A DNA stretch of 64,000 nt from Leptofilum sp041748655 (lineage in GTDB: Bacteria; Chloroflexota; Anaerolineae; Promineifilales; Promineifilaceae), in assembly GCA_041748655.1 (NCBI GenBank), contig JBGTCV010000055.1, positions 5,173 to 69,172 on the forward strand, given 5' to 3'. The notes beneath the pieces were generated by a model. The model was not told the origin of the DNA, searched no databases, and saw only the letters and a program-made list of their open reading frames with translations. The translations under genes and the position numbers were made by a program. Below are positions 8,470 through 16,196 of this stretch, one piece after another; within the stretch, counting starts at the first letter, position 1, and the number at the start of each line of letters is the position of its first letter.

Positions 8470-8886
8470 ATGAGCACTGTTTTAGAAAGAGAGATTTGGG
8501 ATTTTTTGCACCGGCACATTCAGAGCATTTTTAGCAAGGATGTGGCCACCTATAAAGCCACAACGGCCGAAGATTTATCGCTGTACGAATGGTTTGTCAC
8601 ACCGCACCGGCAGGATGGGCTGGACTTTCATCTTTTCATGATTGATCACAGTTGGGCGGGTACAGACACCGATTTTCGCTACGATTTGTGGGAGCCGCGG
8701 GTGCAGATTTACGGGGAAGGGGAAAGGGTGGTTACGGCCGTTGTCTGCTACACCTTCATGCTGTCCATTGCCACCGACGCGGGCATCAAACACCGCAGCC
8801 ACAACGAGAGCCGCGTCCTGATCAAGGACGCCAACGGCTGGCAGGTGGTCCACGTTCATAAATCCCCGGTTGACAATAATCAGTAG
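8470..8886 (+). CDS. SnoaL/NTF2-like protein
   Basis: 138-residue soluble protein. The pattern (helix with VLEREIWDFLHRHIQSIFSKDVATYKA, then LSLYEWFVTPHRQDGLDFHLFMI, YEGERVVTAVVCYT and a final NGWQVVHVHKSP) fits the SnoaL-like/CaMKII-association branch of the NTF2 fold. Function unknown. The frame opens at 8434 inside brnA, but the ATG at 8470 gives the natural family start. The TAG stop lies in a CAGTAATCAGTAGG repeat. Confidence 0.72.
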   Translation: MSTVLEREIWDFLHRHIQSIFSKDVATYKATTAEDLSLYEWFVTPHRQDGLDFHLFMIDHSWAGTDTDFRYDLWEPRVQIYGEGERVVTAVVCYTFMLSIATDAGIKHRSHNESRVLIKDANGWQVVHVHKSPVDNNQ

Positions 8887-8991
8887 GTTGGTAATCAGTA
8901 GGTCGGTAATCAGTAGGTCAGTAATCAGTCAAGGCCATGCTCAACTGATTACTGAATACTGATTACTGAATACTGATTACTGATTACTGAA
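8881..8991. repeat. CAGTAATCAGTAGGT palindromic repeat (type B)
   Basis: About four copies of GGTAATCAGTA-like words followed by inverted TACTGATTAC words. The repeat sits between two convergent genes and contains the stop codons of both. Relatives at 36856-36926 and 37412-37532. Confidence 0.85.
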
Positions 8992-9802
8992 CATGTGCCC
9001 TTTGCCAGGGCCAGGCGCCTACCGTCAGATCGCGCCGTTGAAAGAAGAACAGCGTCAGGGCAAAAGAGACCAGCCCGATTCCCAACAAGACCAACATATC
9101 GCCACTTTGTTGACCCTGAATAACGGCCGTTCCCGACGCATCCAGATAGGTAAACAGGAAAAATGGCTCAAACGGCTCCAGCGCGGTGGTAGAATTGGCC
9201 AGATTGCTGCCAAAGTAGCTGATAATCAGGATAGCGGCGGCAATCATCGACGCCGTGCGACGATTGGCACAGAAGGCAGCCAGGAACATGCTTATCATCC
9301 CAAATGCAAAGACCAGCAGCCAGGCGGAGAGTACGGCCGTAAACAAATCTATCCCCATCATGTCCGTTTCAATCTGGCTCTCAATGGATCGAAAGACCAC
9401 CAGGGAAACCACCGAGACGACTAAAAACATGATGAAGGATGAAATCGCGAAGGCAATCGCCTTGGCCGTCACAATTTGCCAGCGCGGCAGGGGCAGGGTG
9501 ACGATCATCTCTAAACGGCCGTCTTCCTCCTCCCCAGCCAGCGTGACCGTGCCGTTGATGATGCCATAAACGGCCGCAATCAAGGGCATAAAAATGATAA
9601 GGATAGAGCCAACCCAATCCGGAAAGGTGCCCAAACTCATCCCCATCGCCTGATAAATCTCCAGGTCAGCCAGCCCCGCCATTTCCTCCGCCACAGACGG
9701 GTAGATGGCAATGTAGACCAGCGGGAAGAAACATAAGCCCAGGCTCCAGCCGATAATTCCGTTGCGCCGAAACAGCAGCTCTTGCCACAATAACCTAAAC
9801 AT
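8984..9802 (-). CDS. ABC-2 type transporter permease
   Basis: 272-residue integral membrane subunit with about six hydrophobic segments, of the ABC-2 (multidrug or antibiotic exporter) type: a first segment in IIGWSLGLCFFPLVYIAIY and the EEEDGRLEMIVTLPLPRWQIVTAKAIA intracellular motif typical of these permeases. The start is set by GGAGGTAACC directly before the ATG at 9802; an ATG at 9814 would lie on the ribosome site itself. It overlaps the ATPase gene by 8 bases. The last Gln codon and stop lie in the type B repeat. Substrate unknown. Confidence 0.88.
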   Translation of the reverse strand: MFRLLWQELLFRRNGIIGWSLGLCFFPLVYIAIYPSVAEEMAGLADLEIYQAMGMSLGTFPDWVGSILIIFMPLIAAVYGIINGTVTLAGEEEDGRLEMIVTLPLPRWQIVTAKAIAFAISSFIMFLVVSVVSLVVFRSIESQIETDMMGIDLFTAVLSAWLLVFAFGMISMFLAAFCANRRTASMIAAAILIISYFGSNLANSTTALEPFEPFFLFTYLDASGTAVIQGQQSGDMLVLLGIGLVSFALTLFFFQRRDLTVGAWPWQRAHVQ

Positions 9803-10703
9803 GGTTACCTCCATTCCCTTTGCCGTAATAGGCCAGGAAGATTTCTTCCAGACTCACATTCATGGTTTCAATACCATGAATGTCATGCTGCGCCGCGAGA
9901 GCCAGAACCTGCGGCAAATTCTCTCGGACCTCCAACATGATGCTTCGTTCGGTTCGTTTCAGTTCTGTCACACCTTCAAGGTCGAAGGTAGCCGCTGGCG
10001 GTAAATTGGTAAATATCAGGTTAAGGCGATTTACTCTTTGCGCAACCAGCTCTTCCACCCGCTGCGTCGTCACCAGCTGGCCATCGCGAATGATGCCTAC
10101 CCGGTCACACACGGCCTGCACTTCGGGCAAGATGTGAGAGGAGAAAAAGATGGTACGGCCGTCTGCCTTCACCTCACGCACCATTTCCAAGACGGTTTGC
10201 TGCACCAATGGGTCTAGCCCGCCCGTTGGCTCGTCCAAAATGAGCAGGTCTGGGCGATTCATAAAAGCGGCAACGATGCCCACTTTTTGCTTGTTGCCCC
10301 GCGAGAAGTTGCCAATTTTGCGGCTGGTGTCCAGATCCAGCCGTTCAGCCAGCTCGCGCCAATACCCCTTGGTGCCATTTTCCAGGCGCAGATATTCATA
10401 CATCTTGAAAAACTGGCTCGCCTTCATATTGGTATAAAGCGCCAGTTCACCGGGCAAATACCCCACGCGCTTGCGCAGCTCGACGCCCTGCTCACGGCAG
10501 TCCAGGCCAAAAATCTTTGCCTGGCCCGACGTGGGGCGAAGGATGTCTAGCAAAATTCGCTGCGTGGTGGTTTTACCGGCTCCGTTTGGCCCCAAAAAGC
10601 CAAACACTTCCCCTTTCTCCACCGCCAAATCCACATCCAGGATGCCACGGTGACGGCCGTAATACATCGTCAGGCCCTTGGTTTCAATAACACGTTCACT
10701 CAT
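9795..10703 (-). CDS. ABC transporter ATP-binding protein
   Basis: 302-residue ATPase paired with the overlapping permease. Walker A FLGPNGAGKTT, signature NFSRGNKQKVGI, Walker B LLILDEPTGGLDP and the H-loop FFSSHILPE are complete, followed by a C-terminal domain of the CcmA/NatA exporter type. Start chosen at 10703 (MSERVIETKGL), preceded by GGAGTG; upstream codons lack homology. Likely regulated by the GbsR-like gene just upstream. Confidence 0.92.
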   Translation of the reverse strand: MSERVIETKGLTMYYGRHRGILDVDLAVEKGEVFGFLGPNGAGKTTTQRILLDILRPTSGQAKIFGLDCREQGVELRKRVGYLPGELALYTNMKASQFFKMYEYLRLENGTKGYWRELAERLDLDTSRKIGNFSRGNKQKVGIVAAFMNRPDLLILDEPTGGLDPLVQQTVLEMVREVKADGRTIFFSSHILPEVQAVCDRVGIIRDGQLVTTQRVEELVAQRVNRLNLIFTNLPPAATFDLEGVTELKRTERSIMLEVRENLPQVLALAAQHDIHGIETMNVSLEEIFLAYYGKGNGGNHV

Positions 10704-10880
10704 CGCACACTCCGTTGCATTCACGAAAAATGCACCTATGGCGAGCCCGTTTCCGCCCACAAAATTGACTGAAAAACATCAAGCAGCAAGCCTAGCTCGC
10801 GGAATAAATAAAGAAAAAGAAAACGATGCCCGGTTTCCTTTTCTCTAGCTACGAAGCGAGTCGTAGGGGCCAGTTGTTTA

Positions 10881-11354
10881 TTATGTTTGCTGGGGGCGTT
10901 CTTTTAGCCAGCGTTCTGTGAGTTTCGGGAGTTCATCTTCCAAAAATTTATATAAATCGCGCATCGTTTGCAGGCGCCTGCGTCGGTCTGGCATATCCTC
11001 TGCCAGCAAATCCAGGCCGCGCTCCGCCATCTGTCGCAAGATAAGCGCCTGATCGTTTCGTGCCGACCATGCTTTGACCCAGGCATCATCACTAATACGG
11101 TAAAAATCTTTGCGCTCGCCCGGAAAACTCACCTTATCCACCAGTCCAGACTGAATGAGCATCCGGCTGGTGGTGCTGATGGAGCTTTTGCTCACCTGCA
11201 ACACCTCTGCCAACTCATCCATCAGCTGGTGGGGTGGATCGCAAATCAGCAGCCAACCCAACATGCGTCCCGCCGTGCGGGGCAGCCCAAATTGTTCAAA
11301 ATAAAGGCCAAACTCTTCTACATAATGCAGCAGTTGGTTGTGCTTTTCACTCAA
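10881..11354 (-). CDS. GbsR/MarR family transcriptional regulator
   Basis: 157-residue winged-helix protein of the GbsR branch of MarR regulators: FGLPRTAGRMLGWLLICDPPHQLMDELAEVLQVSKSSISTTSRML is the characteristic HTH region. Start is a TTG with GAGGAGAG upstream; the nearby ATG runs into a stop at once. It is transcribed toward the ABC exporter genes, and a perfect 13-base inverted repeat lies about 55-90 bases upstream of its start, so autoregulation and control of the exporter are likely. Confidence 0.88.
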   Translation of the reverse strand: MSEKHNQLLHYVEEFGLYFEQFGLPRTAGRMLGWLLICDPPHQLMDELAEVLQVSKSSISTTSRMLIQSGLVDKVSFPGERKDFYRISDDAWVKAWSARNDQALILRQMAERGLDLLAEDMPDRRRRLQTMRDLYKFLEDELPKLTERWLKERPQQT

Positions 11355-11408
11355 ATAGCATTCTCTCCTCTTGTTGGATTTAGTTGTTAATGGGTTGAAT
11401 TTTAATAG

Positions 11409-11444
11409 ATTCTGTTTGTTCAGTCAATACCGAACAAACAGAAT
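11409..11444. promoter_or_regulatory. perfect inverted repeat, candidate regulator operator
   Basis: ATTCTGTTTGTTC and its exact complement GAACAAACAGAAT are separated by 10 bases, immediately upstream of the GbsR/MarR-like gene. No T-run follows on either strand, which argues against a terminator. Size and symmetry suit a dimeric winged-helix regulator. Confidence 0.65.
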
Positions 11445-11505
11445 GCAGGATGAAGAGGCCGCAAGCAATATCGTTGTCCCCCTGTAACGTGTAACTAACA
11501 GCTAT

Positions 11506-12702
11506 TTATTTTGGAAGCAAACTGAGGGCGCTAAATCCTTTGCGGCGTTTACGCTGACGGGGTTTAAGACGGCCGTTCTTCTTCACCAACTGCTCCACCT
11601 GGGAAATGAGGTGGGAATTGGCCGCCGTGAGCACCAGCCCTTGAGGAGCCAACTGCGCTGCCACCAGATTCAGCCAGGCGGCGGCCAGGCGCGGTCCTTC
11701 ACTGTCGCGCAGCGGGTAGAGAACGAGGTTGGGGGGCGTGGCCAGCTGCGGCAGCCCAATCTGGTGATAGCTGCTGATACGTTCGGGGGAGCAGCCGTTT
11801 TGCTGCAGGTTGTAGACGGCCGTTTGCAAAGCCAATAAATCCCGGTCTACCAGGCTAATCTGTTGGGGCTGAAGGGTGTGCCAGGCGGCAACGGCCGTAT
11901 GCCCCTGCCCAGGATTTATCACCAGCAAATGCTCAACCTGACCCGCCGGCACGTCGTTAAGCAAATTGAACAGCAGCCGGGTGGCAAAACTCAGCGTATC
12001 GAACTCTGGCAGTCCGAAAGCGGTTTGCATGGTGAAGTCTAGCTTGCGGTAATTTACCGGCAGCTGCTGCCGCCAGTACAGCCCGACAGAAAAAGCGGGC
12101 TGCGGTTCGGCAGGGGATGCTGAGGTGAAATGGTAATGAAACACGGTGTGGTTGGCGGTTACTTCTTTGAAGGTAACGGCCGTATCCGGTATCTCCCCCA
12201 GCAGCTTGTCCACCAACGGCACGAGGGGCGCTACCACCACTATCGCCACGTGGCCGTTTGGAGTGAGAAACGGCCGTGCCCCCAGAATCAGGTGGGCAAT
12301 GACCGCTTCACCCACCTTACCGGGGATGTTAGATACAATCAAGTCAAAATTACGCTCCGTGACCGCATCGTAGCCCAAACTGCCGTAGATTTGCACGTCA
12401 GGCAAATTATTCAGCTCGGCATTTTGCCGGGCAAAATCGACCGCCAGCGCATCCCGGTCTACCAGATGGACGGTGCGGCGGTTGTCCAGCCTGTGCAGCG
12501 TCAGCCCCAGCGGGCCATAACCGCAGCCCACGTCCAGCACCCGCCGCACGTCGGCCATCGGCAGCTGGTCCAGTGTGCGCAGCAAAAAGCGCGTCCCAGC
12601 ATCCACCTCGTGGCTGCTAAACAGCTCCTGCGAAACGTGGAACTGAAGCGTTTTGTCATCGTGCTTGAAGGTAAGCGTTTTTTTGAAGTAGGCGACTTGC
12701 AT
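11506..12702 (-). CDS. RsmC/RlmG-like class I SAM-dependent methyltransferase
   Basis: 398-residue protein with two methyltransferase-like domains. The N-terminal half has the SAM-binding motif VLDVGCGYGPLGL and acidic motif VHLVDRDALAVD, then FDLIVSNIPGK in place of the NPP(F/Y) catalytic motif of the 'MTS' rRNA/protein N-methylases. The C-terminal half has a degenerate second fold (LLVINPGQGHTAVAAWH, QISLVDRDLLALQTAVYN). In RsmC the degenerate copy is N-terminal, so the order looks reversed. Substrate not determined. It ends in a basic KPRQRKRRKG tail. Confidence 0.7.
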   Translation of the reverse strand: MQVAYFKKTLTFKHDDKTLQFHVSQELFSSHEVDAGTRFLLRTLDQLPMADVRRVLDVGCGYGPLGLTLHRLDNRRTVHLVDRDALAVDFARQNAELNNLPDVQIYGSLGYDAVTERNFDLIVSNIPGKVGEAVIAHLILGARPFLTPNGHVAIVVVAPLVPLVDKLLGEIPDTAVTFKEVTANHTVFHYHFTSASPAEPQPAFSVGLYWRQQLPVNYRKLDFTMQTAFGLPEFDTLSFATRLLFNLLNDVPAGQVEHLLVINPGQGHTAVAAWHTLQPQQISLVDRDLLALQTAVYNLQQNGCSPERISSYHQIGLPQLATPPNLVLYPLRDSEGPRLAAAWLNLVAAQLAPQGLVLTAANSHLISQVEQLVKKNGRLKPRQRKRRKGFSALSLLPK

Positions 12703-12711
12703 AGTGGAAAA

Positions 12712-12784
12712 GCAATTGGGTAATTGAGTAATTGAGTAATTGGGTTGGCTTGCAAATTGCCCAATTACCTAATTACTCAATTAC
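12712..12784. repeat. type A TAATTGGG palindromic repeat
   Basis: Two arms of TAATTGAG/TAATTGGG words around a GGTTGGCTTGCAAAT centre, between the methyltransferase start and ribF. It includes the ribF stop codon. Confidence 0.85.
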
Positions 12785-13706
12785 TTTCTAAAAGTTGCCG
12801 CACTTGCGCCACATCGGCCGCAATTTGGGCTTTCAGGGCATCCAGGCCGGAGAATTTCGTTTCGGGGCGGATGCGGTCGATAAATTCTAGATTGAGCGTA
12901 CGGCCGTATAAATCCCCATCAAAATCGAGCAAATGGGCTTCGACGGTGAGCTGATGTCCATTTTTTATCGTAGGGCGCACGCCCACGTTGGTTGCTGCCG
13001 CATAACAAGTGCTGCCCAGCCACGCTTTGGTGGCGTAAACGCCGTTGGAAGGCAGCAGCTGTTCGGCCCAATGATCCAGGTTGGCGGTGGGGAAGCCGAG
13101 GGTGCGCCCCATTTGCTGCCCATGAACCACAACGCCACTGACGCAGTACGGCCGTCCCAAACAACCCGTCACCTCCGCCATATCCCCTTCCAGCAAGCCG
13201 CGCCGGATGCGGCTGCTGCTGACCCGTTCATCCTGCCACATCACCATCGCTTCCACCTGCTGGACGATGTATCCTTTTTCTTCGCCCAGGCGGCGCAGAT
13301 AGGGAACATCCCCTTCTCGCCGGTAGCCCAGGGCAAAATTGCCGCCCCACAGCTGGCGCATATCCAGGTAGCGGCACAGATCATCTACAAACGTAGCGGC
13401 GCGGGTGTGCCGGACTTGATCGTTAAAGGGGTGAGTGATGATGAGGTCGATGCCCAGGCTGGCCAACAGCGCCACGCGCTCGTCCAGGGTACCCAAATAG
13501 TACGGCTCGGTCAGCTGTTGGATGACGCGCTGGGGATGAGGGAAAAAGGTGAGAACGGCCGTACGCGCCCCAACCTGTTGGGCAGCCTCGACCATTTTTT
13601 GCAGCACAGAACGATGGCCTAAATGGACGCCATCGAACGAGCCAACGGCCACAAACGTGGATACGCGCTCGGTCACGTCAGAGAGTTGTTCAACACGGGT
13701 TGTCAT
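12777..13706 (-). CDS. ribF: bifunctional riboflavin kinase / FAD synthetase
   Basis: Makes FMN and then FAD from riboflavin. The N-terminal adenylyltransferase domain has VGSFDGVHLGHR and FFPHPQRVIQ; SSSRIRRGLLEGDM marks the domain end. The C-terminal kinase domain has GRTLGFPTANL and the NVGVRPTIK strand. ATG at 13706 (MTTRVEQLS) preferred over a TTG at 13724. Last gene of the nusA-infB-truB operon, though a 172-base gap with a repeat separates it from truB. Its stop codon lies in a type A repeat. Confidence 0.94.
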   Translation of the reverse strand: MTTRVEQLSDVTERVSTFVAVGSFDGVHLGHRSVLQKMVEAAQQVGARTAVLTFFPHPQRVIQQLTEPYYLGTLDERVALLASLGIDLIITHPFNDQVRHTRAATFVDDLCRYLDMRQLWGGNFALGYRREGDVPYLRRLGEEKGYIVQQVEAMVMWQDERVSSSRIRRGLLEGDMAEVTGCLGRPYCVSGVVVHGQQMGRTLGFPTANLDHWAEQLLPSNGVYATKAWLGSTCYAAATNVGVRPTIKNGHQLTVEAHLLDFDGDLYGRTLNLEFIDRIRPETKFSGLDALKAQIAADVAQVRQLLESN

Positions 13707-13759
13707 AGGCGGGAATTGTATCAAAATGATTGGTAGCTATGCAGTATTGCTATGGGCAA

Positions 13760-13845
13760 GAATTTTAATACGAAGGTACGAAAGGCAGAAAGAAACAAAG
13801 ATTTTTCTTTTGTTCCTTCGTCTCTTCGTTTCTTTGTCATAAACA
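13760..13845. repeat. palindromic repeat of CGAAGGTACGAAAGGCAGAAAG words (type F)
   Basis: ACGAAGGTACGAAAGG words are followed by an inverted TTCCTTCGTCTCTTCGTTTCTTTG arm. It fills the truB-ribF gap. A relative built on GCAAAGATGCAAAG lies at 23063-23158. Confidence 0.7.
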
Positions 13846-13878
13846 TTAAAGGTCAAGATGCCTTGTGGCTCATCCAGC

Positions 13879-14760
13879 TTAAGGGACGGCAGGGAACATT
13901 TTGCGGGCACGCCATTGGCCATCTTCGGCGGCGATCACGCCCAAAAAGTGGCCGTCTGGCCCGTAGGCACGCGCCAGCTGGGTCGATGGCTGGCCATCTT
14001 GCGGGACAGGTTTGCCTTGCAGCATGTCGGCAGCGGCCGTTTCTGGTAAGTTCAGGCGGGGCAGGTGGCGTACGGCCGTATCCGGCGGCAGCAGGTAGTC
14101 GGTAATGTTGTCAGGCGTAAGATCATCCAGAGGAACGGCCGTTTCTACGCCAAACTCGCCCACCGCCAGCCGCCGCAGCGCGGTCAGGTGCCCGCCGCAG
14201 CCCAGCGCCTCGCCCAAATCGTGCCCCAGCGAGCGAATATAGGTGCCAGACGAGCAGCCGATGCGCAGCGAGAGGTAGGGCGGTTCCCAGCTGAGCAGGC
14301 TGAGCTCATGAATAGTGACGGGACGAAACGGCCGTGCCACATCTATCACCCCCTGCCGGGCCAGCTTGTACAGCGGCTGCCCACCCTGCTTAATGGCGGA
14401 GTAGAGGGGGGGCTGCTGCTGAATCTCCCCGCGAAACGGTTCAAGGGCTTGCTGAATTTGGGTAAGGGTGAGGTGGGTGTACGGCCGTTCTGCCACCACG
14501 TCCCCCTCGGCATCGTAGGTGGCGGTGGTTTGACCCAACCGCACCGTCGTTTCGTACAGCTTGTCGTGCCCCACCATGTATTCAATCAGGCGGGTGGCGC
14601 GGCCCAGACAAAGCAGCAGTACGCCCGTAGCCAGCGGATCCAGCGTACCCGCGTGCCCCACGCGGCGCAGCCCGGCCAGCCTTCGTATGCGGTTAACCAC
14701 ATCATGGGAAGTAATGCCCAGCGGCTTATCGACACACAAAACGCCGCCCAAATCGTTCAT
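13879..14760 (-). CDS. truB: tRNA pseudouridine(55) synthase
   Basis: Forms pseudouridine 55 in the T-loop of tRNAs. The N-terminal GGVLCVDKPLGITSHDVV and the catalytic aspartate in RVGHAGTLDPLATGVL are intact, with the later ATYDAEGDV and SSGTYIRSLGHDLG motifs. Length 293 is normal with a short PUA-like tail. It follows nrnA by 25 bases in the nusA operon. Confidence 0.96.
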   Translation of the reverse strand: MNDLGGVLCVDKPLGITSHDVVNRIRRLAGLRRVGHAGTLDPLATGVLLLCLGRATRLIEYMVGHDKLYETTVRLGQTTATYDAEGDVVAERPYTHLTLTQIQQALEPFRGEIQQQPPLYSAIKQGGQPLYKLARQGVIDVARPFRPVTIHELSLLSWEPPYLSLRIGCSSGTYIRSLGHDLGEALGCGGHLTALRRLAVGEFGVETAVPLDDLTPDNITDYLLPPDTAVRHLPRLNLPETAAADMLQGKPVPQDGQPSTQLARAYGPDGHFLGVIAAEDGQWRARKMFPAVP

Positions 14761-14785
14761 AGCTGGCTCCCTTGAAAATATGGGA

Positions 14786-15778
14786 CTAATCGTTGGAGAT
14801 ACCAGCCCGCTGCTGGCGAATCATTTCTTTGGTCATTGCCACCACCAGCGCCTCAGCTTTATCCAGCGGGCCATCCATGGAACAGCCAGCAGCCAGTGGA
14901 TGCCCACCGCCACCGAGGTTCAGCGCCAATTCAGAGACACTGTAGGGCGGAGAGCAGCGGAAGCCCACGCGCACCGTGCCGTCGTCCATTTCCATCAAGA
15001 CGGCGCTAACAGCTGCCTGGTTGACATTGCCCAAAAAGTTCACCAGATCACCCGTGCTGGTGTTGTTGTAGCCAATCGCTTCACGCTGGGCATTGCTGAT
15101 CTTGGTCCAGATAAGCCCATCTTCCAGCCGCATGTTGTTGAGGCCAATTTGCCACAGCTGGGCCGTGGAGTATGGCTTGCGGCTAAGACCCTGCATGGTG
15201 ATCAGCGGTAAATCGGCCCCGGCTTCTACCAGCTCGCTGGCTATGCGCAGTGTTTTGGCGGTGACACCCACGGTGCGAAAGCCGAGCGTATCTGTCACCA
15301 CGCCAGTGAGCAGGCACATCGCCAGATCGGCGGTGATGGTTATGCCGATGTGGCGGAACAGGTCGTACAAAATCTCGGTGGCAGAAACAGCTTCTGGCAC
15401 AACATGCTGGATGTCGCCAAAGTAGGTGTTGGTAACATGATGATCGATGTTAATAACGGTGGGCACGGGGTCTGGCAGATTGGCAAAACTTTCTCCCATC
15501 CGGGTTTCATCACCACAATCGACCGCAATAAGCAGATCGTAATGGGTGGATCGGTCCTGGTTGGGGGGCTGAATCTGGTCAGCCAGGGGGAGGTAGCGAA
15601 ACCGTTCTGGCACGGGATCATCACACATAAGGGTGGCTTGTTTACCCATTTGCCGCAGGGCAACGCCAACGGCCGTTAACGACCCCAGCGCATCCCCATC
15701 CGGCCCAAGATGGGTAATGACCAATATATTGTTTGCCTGACGAACGGCCGTTAAAAGGGCCTTTTCTGTTGGGTGCAA
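14786..15778 (-). CDS. nrnA: DHH family phosphoesterase (oligoribonuclease / pAp phosphatase)
   Basis: 330-residue DHH-DHHA1 protein of the NrnA type, degrading nanoRNA and 3'-phosphoadenosine 5'-phosphate. Motifs: ITHLGPDGDALGSL (motif I), the central DCGDET, IDHHVTNT (DHH) and a C-terminal GGGGHPLAAG (DHHA1 substrate-binding loop). It lies between rbfA and truB, its usual place in Gram-positive and Chloroflexota operons. Confidence 0.94.
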   Translation of the reverse strand: MHPTEKALLTAVRQANNILVITHLGPDGDALGSLTAVGVALRQMGKQATLMCDDPVPERFRYLPLADQIQPPNQDRSTHYDLLIAVDCGDETRMGESFANLPDPVPTVINIDHHVTNTYFGDIQHVVPEAVSATEILYDLFRHIGITITADLAMCLLTGVVTDTLGFRTVGVTAKTLRIASELVEAGADLPLITMQGLSRKPYSTAQLWQIGLNNMRLEDGLIWTKISNAQREAIGYNNTSTGDLVNFLGNVNQAAVSAVLMEMDDGTVRVGFRCSPPYSVSELALNLGGGGHPLAAGCSMDGPLDKAEALVVAMTKEMIRQQRAGISND

Positions 15779-15789
15779 TGGAAATCCTT

Positions 15790-16164
15790 TTAGGGTGTCT
15801 CAGGCGGGTCGTCTTGAGCAGGGGGAATATCCAGATTATTCAGGATCGATTCCACCTCTTGAATGTGGGCCAATGTGGAGTCCCAATGAAAATGAAGCAG
15901 GGGAACTTTACGCAAACGCACCCGACTGGCAAGCTCGCGCCGCAGGAAACCTTCGGCGCTGGCCAGCGCCGCCAGCACATCAGCTTTGCGCGTTTCATCC
16001 CCCAAAGCGCTGACGTAAATATCAGTATGTTCCAGCTCGCGGTCAATGGTTACCTGGGTTACGGTTAATCCGTGCAGTCGTGGGTCGCTAATTTCGCGCA
16101 AAAACAGATCGCTCAGCACCAAACGCAGCTGTTCGGCCGTTCTTTGTTGACGTATCTTACTCAT
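15790..16164 (-). CDS. rbfA: 30S ribosome-binding factor A
   Basis: Late 30S maturation factor with a KH-like fold. MSKIRQQRTAEQLRLVLSDL, the strand region DPRLHGLTVTQVTIDRELEHTDIYVS and RVRLRKVPLLHFHWDST match the family. ATG at 16164 chosen; an in-frame TTG lies four codons upstream. A Pro/Asp-rich tail ends the 124-residue protein. The gap to nrnA is 11 bases. Confidence 0.93.
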   Translation of the reverse strand: MSKIRQQRTAEQLRLVLSDLFLREISDPRLHGLTVTQVTIDRELEHTDIYVSALGDETRKADVLAALASAEGFLRRELASRVRLRKVPLLHFHWDSTLAHIQEVESILNNLDIPPAQDDPPETP

Positions 16165-16196
16165 TTCAGTTAACAACTTTGTCTACCGGGGATAGC

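Noticed and set aside
11409..11444. Terminator of the methyltransferase gene
   Set aside because: The stem is AT-rich with a 10-base loop and lacks a following T-run on either strand.
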